Assembly: GCA_044432645.1 (NCBI GenBank)
Contig: JAWXUM010000003.1
Location: 1-64,000, forward strand
Direction: 5' to 3'
Length of the DNA stretch: 64,000 nucleotides
Source: SIG603 sp044432645
GTDB taxonomy: Bacteria; Bacillota; Clostridia; Oscillospirales; Acutalibacteraceae
The position numbers and the translations under genes were made by a program. The notes below the pieces were generated by a model. It was not told where the DNA came from and made no database searches. It worked only from the letters and a program-made list of their open reading frames with translations. Positions within the stretch are counted from its first letter, which is position 1, and each line of letters begins with the position of its first letter. Shown here piece by piece: positions 36,193 to 44,384 of this stretch.

Positions 36193-38409
36193 CTATAATT
36201 TTAAAATTTCGTATAAATTTTCTATAATAAATTCTTGCATATTTTGAGGATACAAATTAACTTTGTAAGTTTTTTCTTCGCTAGTTCTTTCCTCTTGGAT
36301 TATTCCGTTTTTCAAGCCTTTTGAAGTTGGTACTTTTATCTTACCATTTTCGTTTTCTTCGATTTCTAAATACCCCATTGACATTAACCAATTGCTAACT
36401 TTAATAGAAGATGTTCTTTTACAACTATAATAATCAGCCATATTATTGATATTAGCAGTCAAAATACTGACAGATATTTTTTCTTCTGTGATTTCTATTT
36501 CGCTAATCATTTCAAGGCTTGGCAATGTTTCGTAATAATTAGGTTTAACTTTTTTCTTTTTTGTAATTTCTTCGCTTGTATTTGGTGTTATTTTTTCATC
36601 TTCACAATAACTTTTTATCGCATTTATAAATTCATCTCCGTATTTTTCAAGTTTCAATTGTCCAACACCTGAAACTTTTAAAAACGAGTTCTTATCAGTT
36701 GGTAATTTTTTGCACATGTCAATTAAACTGGCATCGTTGAAAATAACAAAAGGTGGAACACTTTGTTTTTTTGCTAAATTTGCTCTAATTAGACGCAATT
36801 TTTCAAATAAGTCCTCTTTGTCAATAGGAATTTCTTTGTTTTTATTTGGTTGTTTTTTATTGACTTGTTGTTCGACAGGAATTTTCACTACAAATTCGGT
36901 GGTACCTTTTAAAATTTCTGACGACATAGGGGTTAATGTAATTACAGCAAACTCAGAATCTGTTTGATTTAAATAGCCTCTTACAATAAGTTCGTTCAAA
37001 ACTGTTCTAATATAATAAATGCTTTCATCGCATATAGAATAAACTGAAAGCTTGTCGAAATTCATTTCAAGAATTTTTTTAGTTTTAGCGCCTTTTAGAA
37101 TATCAATTATCATGACTTTACCGAAACGCTCACGTATTCTTGTAACACATGATATTATTTTTTGGGCTAGAACGGTTGCATCTAAAGTTTGAAATTCAGT
37201 GTCGCAGTTACTACAATTTTCACAAATAGACGGTGATTTTTCGCCAAAATAATTTAGAATATAATTTCGCAAACAACTATTTATAGTGGCATAAAAAGTT
37301 ATGTCTTTAAGCCTTTTGTATGCTCTTTCTTTTAAAATACGCTCTGTTTCTTCGTCTTCATAGCTGACATCACGCGAATTATCGATTAAAAACTGGTTAG
37401 TTATAACATCTTGCCCACTGTAAAGCATAAGACAATGTGCATTCGTGCCGTCACGCCCTGCCCTACCAGCTTCTTGATAATAACTTTCCATGTCTTTCGG
37501 CATGTTGTAATGCACAACAAATTTAACGTTCGACTTATCAATTCCCATACCGAATGCATTTGTAGCAACCATAATTTTAACTTCATCAAATATAAATTTA
37601 TGCTGACTAATCTTTCTTATCTCGTTATCAATTCCAGCGTGATATTTTTCTGCGTTGTAGCCTAAATCTTGAAGCTTGTCGCAAACTTGCTCAACATTTT
37701 TTCTAGTAGAACAGTACACTATTCCACTTTCTTGTTTGTGAGAATGCAAAAAGTCTACTAAATCTGAAAATTTATCACTGCTGTTAATTACTTCAAAATA
37801 CAAATTTTTTCTGTCAAAACCAGTTACCAAGGTATACGGATTATTAAGCCTTAATATTTTAACTATATCTTCTTTTACTTTTTCTGTTGCTGTTGCTGTA
37901 AAAGCTGAAACTACAGGTCTTACCGATAAATTTTCTATAAATTCTGGTATTTGTGCGTAACTTGGTCTGAAATCTTGTCCCCACTGTGATATACAGTGAG
38001 CCTCGTCAACTGTTAGCATTGAAATTTTTACACTTTGAGCAAAATCTAAAAAATTATCTGTTAATAGCCTTTCTGGTGCTACATAAATTATTTTATATTT
38101 GCCCATTTTGGCATTATAAAGTGCCATATTTATTTGCTTAGTTGTTAATGACGAATTTATGTAAGCACAACTAATTCCAGCTTGAATTAACCCTTTAACT
38201 TGGTCTTGCATTAGTGAAATTAGTGGAGAAATAACCAAAGTTATACCGTCATTCATTACTGCAGGTACTTGAAAGCAAAGCGATTTACCAGCACCGGTTG
38301 GCATAATTCCAAGAACATCTGTTCCATTTAATATTTTATCTATTATTTTAGCTTGTCCGTCACGAAATTCGTCGTAACCAAAATATTTTTTTAGAATTTC
38401 TTTAGGCAT
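36193..38409 (-). CDS. recQ: ATP-dependent DNA helicase RecQ
   Basis: 738 residues. Helicase core: FRDGQAKII (Q motif), MPTGAGKSLCF (Walker A), VDEAHCISQWG, SAFTATA, and QEAGRAGRDG (motif VI). The zinc-binding RQC region has CLRNYILNYFGE and CENCSNCD. An HRDC domain lies around residues 530-610, and about 120 additional residues follow. RecQ unwinds recombination and stalled-fork DNA 3' to 5'. The length is that of the longer Firmicute RecQ forms. Confidence 0.95.
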   Translation of the reverse strand: MPKEILKKYFGYDEFRDGQAKIIDKILNGTDVLGIMPTGAGKSLCFQVPAVMNDGITLVISPLISLMQDQVKGLIQAGISCAYINSSLTTKQINMALYNAKMGKYKIIYVAPERLLTDNFLDFAQSVKISMLTVDEAHCISQWGQDFRPSYAQIPEFIENLSVRPVVSAFTATATEKVKEDIVKILRLNNPYTLVTGFDRKNLYFEVINSSDKFSDLVDFLHSHKQESGIVYCSTRKNVEQVCDKLQDLGYNAEKYHAGIDNEIRKISQHKFIFDEVKIMVATNAFGMGIDKSNVKFVVHYNMPKDMESYYQEAGRAGRDGTNAHCLMLYSGQDVITNQFLIDNSRDVSYEDEETERILKERAYKRLKDITFYATINSCLRNYILNYFGEKSPSICENCSNCDTEFQTLDATVLAQKIISCVTRIRERFGKVMIIDILKGAKTKKILEMNFDKLSVYSICDESIYYIRTVLNELIVRGYLNQTDSEFAVITLTPMSSEILKGTTEFVVKIPVEQQVNKKQPNKNKEIPIDKEDLFEKLRLIRANLAKKQSVPPFVIFNDASLIDMCKKLPTDKNSFLKVSGVGQLKLEKYGDEFINAIKSYCEDEKITPNTSEEITKKKKVKPNYYETLPSLEMISEIEITEEKISVSILTANINNMADYYSCKRTSSIKVSNWLMSMGYLEIEENENGKIKVPTSKGLKNGIIQEERTSEEKTYKVNLYPQNMQEFIIENLYEILKL

Positions 38410-38446
38410 GTTTTCTCCTTTTATTTAATCGCAAAAATACGCTAAT

Positions 38447-38473
38447 AAAACGGAGGGAATAACCCTCCGTTTT
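38447..38473 (-). terminator. Terminator after the isomerase operon
   Basis: AAAACGGAGGG pairs with CCCTCCGTTTT over a 5-base loop. It closes the minus-strand operon ending at 38484, just before the recQ start region. Confidence 0.85.
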
Positions 38474-38483
38474 CATAAATTAA

Positions 38484-39257
38484 TTACATCATTTCTCTAA
38501 TAATTGGAATAGCTTTAATTGACTCTTCAATATAGTCGTATCCATATAAGTCGTAAGCTATAGCTCCGTCAAAACCAACTTCTTTTAGTTTATCAATATA
38601 TTCTTTAACATTCATATCACCTTTATCAAGAGGTAAATGTCTGTGTATTCCTCTTCTCATATTTTCGACATGTGCGTGAGCAATTTTACCTTTTAATTGT
38701 TCAATACAATGAAGTGGATCTGGGTCGCAAAGGAACATATGGCCTATATCGCAATTTGCTTTTAAGTGATCACTTGGAATAGCTTCAAACATTTTAAGAA
38801 CATGAGCAGTGCAACCACAAATCATGCTTGGCTCAAATTCCATAGCGAAAATCACATCAACTTCTTCAGCAATTTTAACAAGTTCTTTTGTTCTTTCTAT
38901 AAAAATATCCCAATATTCTTCTTTATAGTCTTTCCAGTCTATCATATTATTGCTTGTGATTAATATTTTTGCACCATAAAGCGGAGTCGCTTTGATAGCT
39001 TTTTTTAAGTTTTCGAACTTTTGATCCTCTAAAATATAGCCACAATGATAGCTGATACTTTCGATTGGTAAATCATATTTTTCGGCACATTCAACTACAT
39101 GTTTTGCAAAAAATAATTCTGTCATTTCATTTAAAAAATCAAATTTACTGTCAACCATTGCAAGTTCAACACCATCATAACCAATACTTTTGAATTCTTT
39201 AAAAATCTCCTCAATTGTAAAATTTGGCACCATACTTGTACGTCCTGTGAATTTCAT
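38484..39257 (-). CDS. Sugar phosphate isomerase/epimerase family TIM barrel
   Basis: 257 residues of the AP-endonuclease-2/xylose-isomerase-like fold. Metal ligands can be placed at MEFEPS (Glu), NCDIGHM (Asp/His), HAHVEN and the final Asp of AIAYDLYG. Members include sugar epimerases, hydroxypyruvate isomerase-like and inosose enzymes. It is last in a four-gene operon with the racemase, the PLP enzyme and the GNAT. Ribosome site GGAGGAT. The substrate is unknown. Confidence 0.82.
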   Translation of the reverse strand: MKFTGRTSMVPNFTIEEIFKEFKSIGYDGVELAMVDSKFDFLNEMTELFFAKHVVECAEKYDLPIESISYHCGYILEDQKFENLKKAIKATPLYGAKILITSNNMIDWKDYKEEYWDIFIERTKELVKIAEEVDVIFAMEFEPSMICGCTAHVLKMFEAIPSDHLKANCDIGHMFLCDPDPLHCIEQLKGKIAHAHVENMRRGIHRHLPLDKGDMNVKEYIDKLKEVGFDGAIAYDLYGYDYIEESIKAIPIIREMM

Positions 39258-39271
39258 AACATATCCTCCAT

Positions 39272-39973
39272 TTAATTTTTGGTTTTATATCCGCAAGCTT
39301 CAATTGAAGCCTTTGCTAGTATTTCTAAAGGGTCTATGAAACTTTCGTCCAAAATTCCTGCTTCTTTTACAAGCGAAAGTTCAGTACAACCCAAAATAAT
39401 CGCCTTTGCTCCTTGACTTTTAAGCTTATACGCAACTGTGTAAAACTGTTCCATGTTTGGCTTAATGCCAGCTTTAATATCCTTATAAATAAGTTTCATT
39501 ACAAGTTCTTGGTCATCTTCACTAGGAACTAAGCATTTAAGTCCTTCATTTTCACAAGCACTTTGGTAAATTCCACCTTTTATTGTACCAGTAGTTGCCA
39601 TAAGCCCTACTGCATCTATGTTATGTTTAATTAAATAATCAACTGCTAATGTACCTATATTTAAAATTGGAACATCTATAGCTTTTTGCAAACCATCATA
39701 AAAATAATGAGCAGTATTACAAGTAACAGCTATAACTTTTGCGCCAAAAGCAACCATTTTATTGCATTCATCTATCATAACTGGAAGTGGATTTTCTTCA
39801 CTTTCGCCCAAAATATAAGCTGTTCTGTCTGGTGTAGACGATTTACTAGAAATCACTATATCAAGATGCTCTTGGTCTTTTGTGGCAAGTGTATGCTCGG
39901 TAACTAATTTATAAAAATATGCAGAGCTCATAGGTCCTATTCCACCTAACACTCCTAATATTTTTTTATCCAT
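39272..39973 (-). CDS. Aspartate/glutamate racemase family protein
   Basis: 233 residues. It has the duplicated fold with two catalytic cysteines: VTCNTAHYF (near 83) and ILGCTELSLV (near 195). GVLGGIGPMSS opens the protein, as in aspartate racemases and broad-specificity YgeA/RacX enzymes. It converts L- and D-amino acids without a cofactor. The start codon follows the PLP-enzyme stop codon directly (TAA ATG), with its ribosome site inside that gene. Confidence 0.88.
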   Translation of the reverse strand: MDKKILGVLGGIGPMSSAYFYKLVTEHTLATKDQEHLDIVISSKSSTPDRTAYILGESEENPLPVMIDECNKMVAFGAKVIAVTCNTAHYFYDGLQKAIDVPILNIGTLAVDYLIKHNIDAVGLMATTGTIKGGIYQSACENEGLKCLVPSEDDQELVMKLIYKDIKAGIKPNMEQFYTVAYKLKSQGAKAIILGCTELSLVKEAGILDESFIDPLEILAKASIEACGYKTKN

Positions 39974-41245
39974 TTACACACTTCCTTTTAATGAATCTTT
40001 CAGGCACTGCGCAGCAAGTAAAACTCCTAAATTACCACTATCATAATTAAGTCCACCTTGCATCCAAACAGCAAATGGCTCTCTTAAAGGACCATCAGCA
40101 GAAAGTTCTATAGAAGAACCTAAATGAAACGCTCCAGCTGCCATGATAACATCTGAGTCATAACCCGGCATAGGTGCTGGTTCAGGCACAACGAAAGAGT
40201 CGACAGGTGCACCTTGCTGAATACCTTTACAAAAAGCTATTAAAGCTTCTGGTTTTTTTAGCATAACAGCTTGAATAATATCACCACGGCTTTCACTGAA
40301 GTGAGGTGTTGTATCATAACCCAAGAGGCTAAACAGTGCCGCGCCAAAAACTGCTGTTTTAAGTGCTTCGCCTGTTACATGTGGAGCGTGAAAAGCACCC
40401 ATATAAAGAGGTAGATTGCTGTTAAGTGTGCAGCCAACCTCTTTGCCAGTTCCAGGAGTTGTAAGCCTGTATGCACAAAGCTCTACAAGGTCTGCCCTAC
40501 CAGCTATGTAACCACCAGTTGGCGCAATGCCACCACCTGCATTTTTAATAAGAGAACCAGCCATTAAGTCTGCTCCTACATCAGTTGGCTCTTGTTTTTC
40601 AACATATTCACCATAGCAGTTGTCTACCATAATTATAGTTTTAGGAGCTTTTTTGCGTACTATTTCTATAAGTTCTTTAATTTCTTCAATTTTAAGACTT
40701 GGTCTTAAACTGTAACCTCTCGAACGCTGAATATAAACCATTTTATAGCTATCATCTACAGTTTCTATTAGTTTTTCTTTGTCAACTAAGCCATTTTCGA
40801 GCAAATCTATTTGACTATACTCAATTCCATAATCTTTTAAGGAACCTTGTCCTTTGACGTTTGTAATACCAAAAACACCTAAAATCGTATCATATGGTGT
40901 ACCTGTTATGCATAAAACTTTATCATTTGGCCTTAGAACTCCAAACAGTGCTACGGTTAAAGTGTGAGTTCCACTTGCAAAACTTGCCCTTACAAGTGCA
41001 TCTTCTGCTCCCATTGCATAAGCAAATACTTTGTCCAAAGTGTCACGTCCTCTGTCGCCATATCCGTAACCAGTTGAGCCTGTGAAATGACTTTCGCTTA
41101 CACCAGCATTTACAAAAGCTGCTTGCATTTTTTGTTGATTATACCTTGTAGTTTTTGTAATTTGTGCAAAATAAGGCTTGCAAAGCTCCTCAGCTTTTTC
41201 GCCAAGCTTTATAATGTCTTCATCTATATTAAAAAAAGGATACAT
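39974..41245 (-). CDS. Methionine gamma-lyase/aluminium-resistance family PLP protein
   Basis: 423 residues, fold-type I PLP protein of the YnbB group. TGSTGYGYGDRGRDTL, RASFASGTHT, VDNCYGE and GSLIKNAGGG (probable PLP lysine) are visible. Database names for this family vary between aluminium resistance protein and methionine gamma-lyase; the physiological reaction is not settled. The ATG at 41245 with AGGTAA upstream is preferred to one at 41272. It sits 2 bases after the GNAT gene and directly before the racemase gene, so amino-acid chemistry is a fair guess. Confidence 0.87.
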   Translation of the reverse strand: MYPFFNIDEDIIKLGEKAEELCKPYFAQITKTTRYNQQKMQAAFVNAGVSESHFTGSTGYGYGDRGRDTLDKVFAYAMGAEDALVRASFASGTHTLTVALFGVLRPNDKVLCITGTPYDTILGVFGITNVKGQGSLKDYGIEYSQIDLLENGLVDKEKLIETVDDSYKMVYIQRSRGYSLRPSLKIEEIKELIEIVRKKAPKTIIMVDNCYGEYVEKQEPTDVGADLMAGSLIKNAGGGIAPTGGYIAGRADLVELCAYRLTTPGTGKEVGCTLNSNLPLYMGAFHAPHVTGEALKTAVFGAALFSLLGYDTTPHFSESRGDIIQAVMLKKPEALIAFCKGIQQGAPVDSFVVPEPAPMPGYDSDVIMAAGAFHLGSSIELSADGPLREPFAVWMQGGLNYDSGNLGVLLAAQCLKDSLKGSV

Positions 41246-41247
41246 AT

Positions 41248-41946
41248 TTACCTCAGTTTTCCTATACACCATTTATCTATGATTTTATAGTTTAATTTAT
41301 CGTAAAATATAGTGTTTTTTTCATTTTCTTTTAAAAGGAATATCTCTCTACCTTTTAATTTTTCTTCTAAATCAAGTAAAACTTTTTTGCCAAAACCTTG
41401 TCTTCTTTGAGTTTTTTCAGTCGCTACAGCTGTTATAATTGCAGATTTTTCAAGGCAATAAAGACTTAAAGCAACACATTTTTTTCTTATTATAGAATAA
41501 TTTCCCAAAGCGTGTCGGAATTTATGCGAACAATCAAGCTTAAAATTTTCGTAATCTTTTATCATATTACAATTGTTTAAAACACTATAAATTTCGTCTA
41601 TATCGTCAGAGAAAAAAGGGGTTAAATCTACAGGTTCGCCTAGTAAATTTTTATGTAATACTTCGCCAAACGTTATAGGCTTTAAGTTTAAAATTATACT
41701 GTTTTCATATGTGCAAAAAACGCTATTCGGCTTTAAAAAATTTACAAAGTCAATATCAGCTATTCCGTCTATTGTTAAGTTATCGCCCCAAAGACAATAC
41801 GATGTGTTATCACCTTGCCAAAATTTTGCAATATTGGGGTAATTGGCATAAGCTAAAAAAGTCGACATTATTTTAACAGAAAAAACATTAGAATTAAATT
41901 GTAATTCGTTTACATTATTTATATTTTTAATTATATTATCACTCAT
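41248..41946 (-). CDS. GNAT-like acetyltransferase with divergent N-terminal half
   Basis: 232 residues. The C-terminal half carries the GNAT acetyl-CoA loop (RRQGFGKKVL) and NTIFYDKLNYK. The N-terminal 120 residues look like a divergent GNAT lobe with a YCLWGDN stretch and I cannot assign them. It is first in the four-gene operon. The ribosome site is weak. The substrate may be the amine of an amino acid handled by the following enzymes. Confidence 0.72.
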   Translation of the reverse strand: MSDNIIKNINNVNELQFNSNVFSVKIMSTFLAYANYPNIAKFWQGDNTSYCLWGDNLTIDGIADIDFVNFLKPNSVFCTYENSIILNLKPITFGEVLHKNLLGEPVDLTPFFSDDIDEIYSVLNNCNMIKDYENFKLDCSHKFRHALGNYSIIRKKCVALSLYCLEKSAIITAVATEKTQRRQGFGKKVLLDLEEKLKGREIFLLKENEKNTIFYDKLNYKIIDKWCIGKLR

Positions 41947-41970
41947 AACTAGTTAACTTTCTTTAAAATT

Positions 41971-41997
41971 AAACTCCACCTTTGAAAGGCGGAGTTT
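41971..41997 (-). terminator. Terminator after secG
   Basis: AAACTCC-ACC-TTTG and AAAGGC-GGAGTTT form a GC-containing hairpin. On the minus strand it is followed by TTTAATTTTAAAG, 12 bases past the secG stop. Confidence 0.8.
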
Positions 41998-42009
41998 AGT
42001 AATTAAATA

Positions 42010-42255
42010 TTAAGTGAAAAAGATGAATACATTAATTATAACAACCAGTCCAAAGAAACCGTAAGCAATAAATTTTGTTAACCTTTCAAGTTTACCTTCT
42101 ATAGAACGTGCTTTATTTTTTGAGAAAAAAGTTTCAGCACCACCCATTACTGAACCAACATTTTTTTGGTGTCCTTCTTGTAAAAGAACGGCAGCAATTA
42201 AACCTAGAGCAAATATAATTAAAAATATACCTAAAATAATTTCTATAATAGTCAT
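42010..42255 (-). CDS. secG: Preprotein translocase subunit SecG
   Basis: 81 residues, two membrane helices (about 3-23 and 58-78). The conserved AAVLLQEGHQKNVGSVMGG loop lies between them. SecG joins SecYE and assists protein export. The ATG at 42255 has AGGAGG seven to eight bases upstream; the longer frame to 42348 is rejected. It is monocistronic, with its own promoter and terminator. Confidence 0.95.
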   Translation of the reverse strand: MTIIEIILGIFLIIFALGLIAAVLLQEGHQKNVGSVMGGAETFFSKNKARSIEGKLERLTKFIAYGFFGLVVIINVFIFFT

Positions 42256-42307
42256 GACTAACCTCCTATTCTTAATATGATATATTAACAGTCTTATTAA
42301 CTTTATT

Positions 42308-42336
42308 ATTGTACCACATATGCTATAATTTTGCAA
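42308..42336 (-). promoter_or_regulatory. secG promoter
   Basis: TTGCAA (42336-42331), 17 bases, TACAAT (42313-42308) on the minus strand, about 50 bases before the start codon. Confidence 0.7.
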
Positions 42337-42365
42337 TAGGAATAACAAATATATTGTGAAAATTT

Positions 42366-42399
42366 AAAACCCTTTGCGAAGTTAATCACAAAGGGTTTT
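42366..42399 (-). terminator. Terminator of binding-protein copy A
   Basis: AAAACCCTTTGCG and CACAAAGGGTTTT form a long hairpin with an 8-base loop, 29 bases past the stop of copy A. A near-identical hairpin follows every one of the four paralogues. Confidence 0.9.
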
Positions 42400-42428
42400 A
42401 TTTAATCATTTAGCTATAATTTTTGGAA

Positions 42429-44105
42429 TTAGTCCCAAGTATTATCGATATAGTTTTGGAAGTATTCAATCCACTCATCAATACCTAGAGCGTCAAGGCT
42501 TGCTACATAAGCATCCCAGTCTGCGTCTGTAAATCCGTTAACAACTGCGCTACCATAGAAGTTAGCAACTGCTGTTTCGATTTCAGTTTGAATAAAGCTG
42601 AATTCTTCTGCAGCATCAGCTGGTACAGGTGTAACAGGAATTAATTCTTCTGAATAATAATCTTCATACATTGGACCTACTTCGTATCTGATACCGTCAG
42701 ATGTTACTGTGTCTGAGCTTGGAATTGCAACTTCGCCTTCAAACATAACAGCTGAATATGAACGCCAGCCATATGTTGTGTTGTATTCAGTTTGGTTCGA
42801 AATACCTGTTGGGTATTCTTCTGGAACTTGTACGTAAGCAACGCCGTCATCGCCATAAGCCCATGTGCCGCCCTCTTCGCCGTCACGAGAAATACGTTTC
42901 CACTCTGAATCTGTGTGAATATTATCCCACCAGCGTAGTAAACCTTCTGGCTCTTCGCAAGTTGAAGAAATAATGAAACCATTCATGTTAGCTGTAATAA
43001 CACCAGTTTCACCAACATGAAGCTCTTCGCCTTCGTAACCTTCAACAGTTAAAACAGGTAAAGCTGCCCATTTGCCCTCAGCATATTCTTCTGCATCGGC
43101 AGTCCATGTACCGATTAAACCGTAAGAATCTGTAACTGAAGTAAGTGAGTTATATTCTGAAGTTGTAAGTGTGAAACCGTCAGTATTGATTAAACCTTCT
43201 GAACTCCATTTGTTCATTTCTGTAACATAATCATAAAAACTGTTGTCAGTAATGTTTAAGCTATATACTCCGTCTTCAACTTTACCATACCATGAAGTAG
43301 TATTTAAGTTTCTACCAGCAATACCCCATGAACCAGCCATAACAATAAGTTTACCAGCCCAGTTTGCATCACAATAAATGTAAGGGATTTCGTCAGAAGT
43401 ATCGCCATTACCATTCATATCATTTTCGTTGAATGCTGTTAAAACTTCATATAATTCTTCTATAGTAGAAGGCATTTCCATGTCTAAAGCCTCTAACCAG
43501 TCTGTTCTAATGTACAAAATACTGCTAGCTTCATTTGCGTACTCTGACCAAACACCTGTTGGTAAAGAATAAATGTTGCCGTCAGCTTTTCTTAAAGCAT
43601 CTAAACCAGTTGCAACATTTTCTTCAATTTGAGAAGTAATTGTTGGTGCAAATGTGTAAAGAATATCGTCTGTTAATTCCCAAAACATCTCTGAATTTGT
43701 AGCCATAGCAGTTTCTGAAGGCCAATACATAAATGCATCAGGCATATTTTCTCCAGTTGAAAGAATTAGAGCAACTTGCTCGTCGTACAAAGTTTGGCTG
43801 ATTTCACGCCATTCAATTGATACATTAGTACCTTCTGTTGAAAGTTCCATAATCAATTTATCGTTTTGGCTTGCAGAGTAGTCTGTAGTAGTCTTATTAA
43901 ACATAATTTCATATGTAATAGGTTCTACTGCGATAGGTAAACCCTCAACATAAGTGTTACCTACTACTTCTTTACCGTCTTCGTCAGTTTCAATTACTAA
44001 ATCTTGAGATTCTTCTTCTTCTGTAGATGAAGAACTACAAGCTGTAAATGCAGTAACTAACATTGATGAAGCTAGTAAAAGTGCTAAAAGTCTTTTTAGT
44101 TTCAT
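42429..44105 (-). CDS. Lipoprotein solute-binding protein, copy A
   Basis: 558 residues. A signal peptide ends in a lipobox (TAFTAC, lipidated Cys22), followed by a Ser and Glu-rich linker, so the protein is anchored on the outer face of the membrane. The fold is that of large CUT1 binding proteins (LplA/AlgQ-like). DMNGNGDTSDEIPY is the EF-hand-like calcium loop seen in that group, and NMPDAFMYW and WDNIH are also typical. The likely ligand is an oligosaccharide. No permease or ATPase genes are adjacent. It has its own promoter, leader hairpin and terminator. Copy A is one of the more diverged members. Confidence 0.9.
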   Translation of the reverse strand: MKLKRLLALLLASSMLVTAFTACSSSSTEEEESQDLVIETDEDGKEVVGNTYVEGLPIAVEPITYEIMFNKTTTDYSASQNDKLIMELSTEGTNVSIEWREISQTLYDEQVALILSTGENMPDAFMYWPSETAMATNSEMFWELTDDILYTFAPTITSQIEENVATGLDALRKADGNIYSLPTGVWSEYANEASSILYIRTDWLEALDMEMPSTIEELYEVLTAFNENDMNGNGDTSDEIPYIYCDANWAGKLIVMAGSWGIAGRNLNTTSWYGKVEDGVYSLNITDNSFYDYVTEMNKWSSEGLINTDGFTLTTSEYNSLTSVTDSYGLIGTWTADAEEYAEGKWAALPVLTVEGYEGEELHVGETGVITANMNGFIISSTCEEPEGLLRWWDNIHTDSEWKRISRDGEEGGTWAYGDDGVAYVQVPEEYPTGISNQTEYNTTYGWRSYSAVMFEGEVAIPSSDTVTSDGIRYEVGPMYEDYYSEELIPVTPVPADAAEEFSFIQTEIETAVANFYGSAVVNGFTDADWDAYVASLDALGIDEWIEYFQNYIDNTWD

Positions 44106-44115
44106 GTGTTTTTTT

Positions 44116-44160
44116 CTCCCAAAAATTTTATTCTAAAATCGCTGTGCGATAATTAGCAAA
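44116..44160 (-). promoter_or_regulatory. Conserved 5' leader hairpin, copy A
   Basis: On the minus strand the leader reads TTTGCTAATT, then hairpin ATCGC-ACA-GCGAT (44150-44138), TTTAGAATAAAA and GGGAG. The other three copies have AACCG/CGGTT at the same place. The stem sequence differs but pairing is kept. Confidence 0.65.
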
Positions 44161-44200
44161 ATCGCACCAAAACTTTTACGTTAAGGTGTTTCGAGTTGTA

Positions 44201-44229
44201 ATTATACACAACAACTTAACAATTGTCAA
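44201..44229 (-). promoter_or_regulatory. Promoter of binding-protein copy A
   Basis: Perfect consensus on the minus strand: TTGACA (44229-44224), 17 bases, TATAAT (44206-44201). A copy-specific imperfect hairpin (CACCTTAAC/GTTTTGGTG) follows near the transcript start. Confidence 0.9.
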
Positions 44230-44322
44230 TATTTTTTTAATTTTTTTAATAAGACAACTAAGATTTGTTAATGTTATACAAAATAAATCAAATATTATAT
44301 TAATTACCACTTACTAAAATAA

Positions 44323-44356
44323 AAAAACCTTTGTGAAATTAATCACAAAGGTTTTT
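44323..44356 (-). terminator. Terminator of binding-protein copy B
   Basis: AAAAACCTTTGTG pairs with CACAAAGGTTTTT around the loop AAATTAAT, 28 bases past the stop. Confidence 0.9.
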
Positions 44357-44384
44357 AGTTATTTATTTAGATATAATTTTGAAA

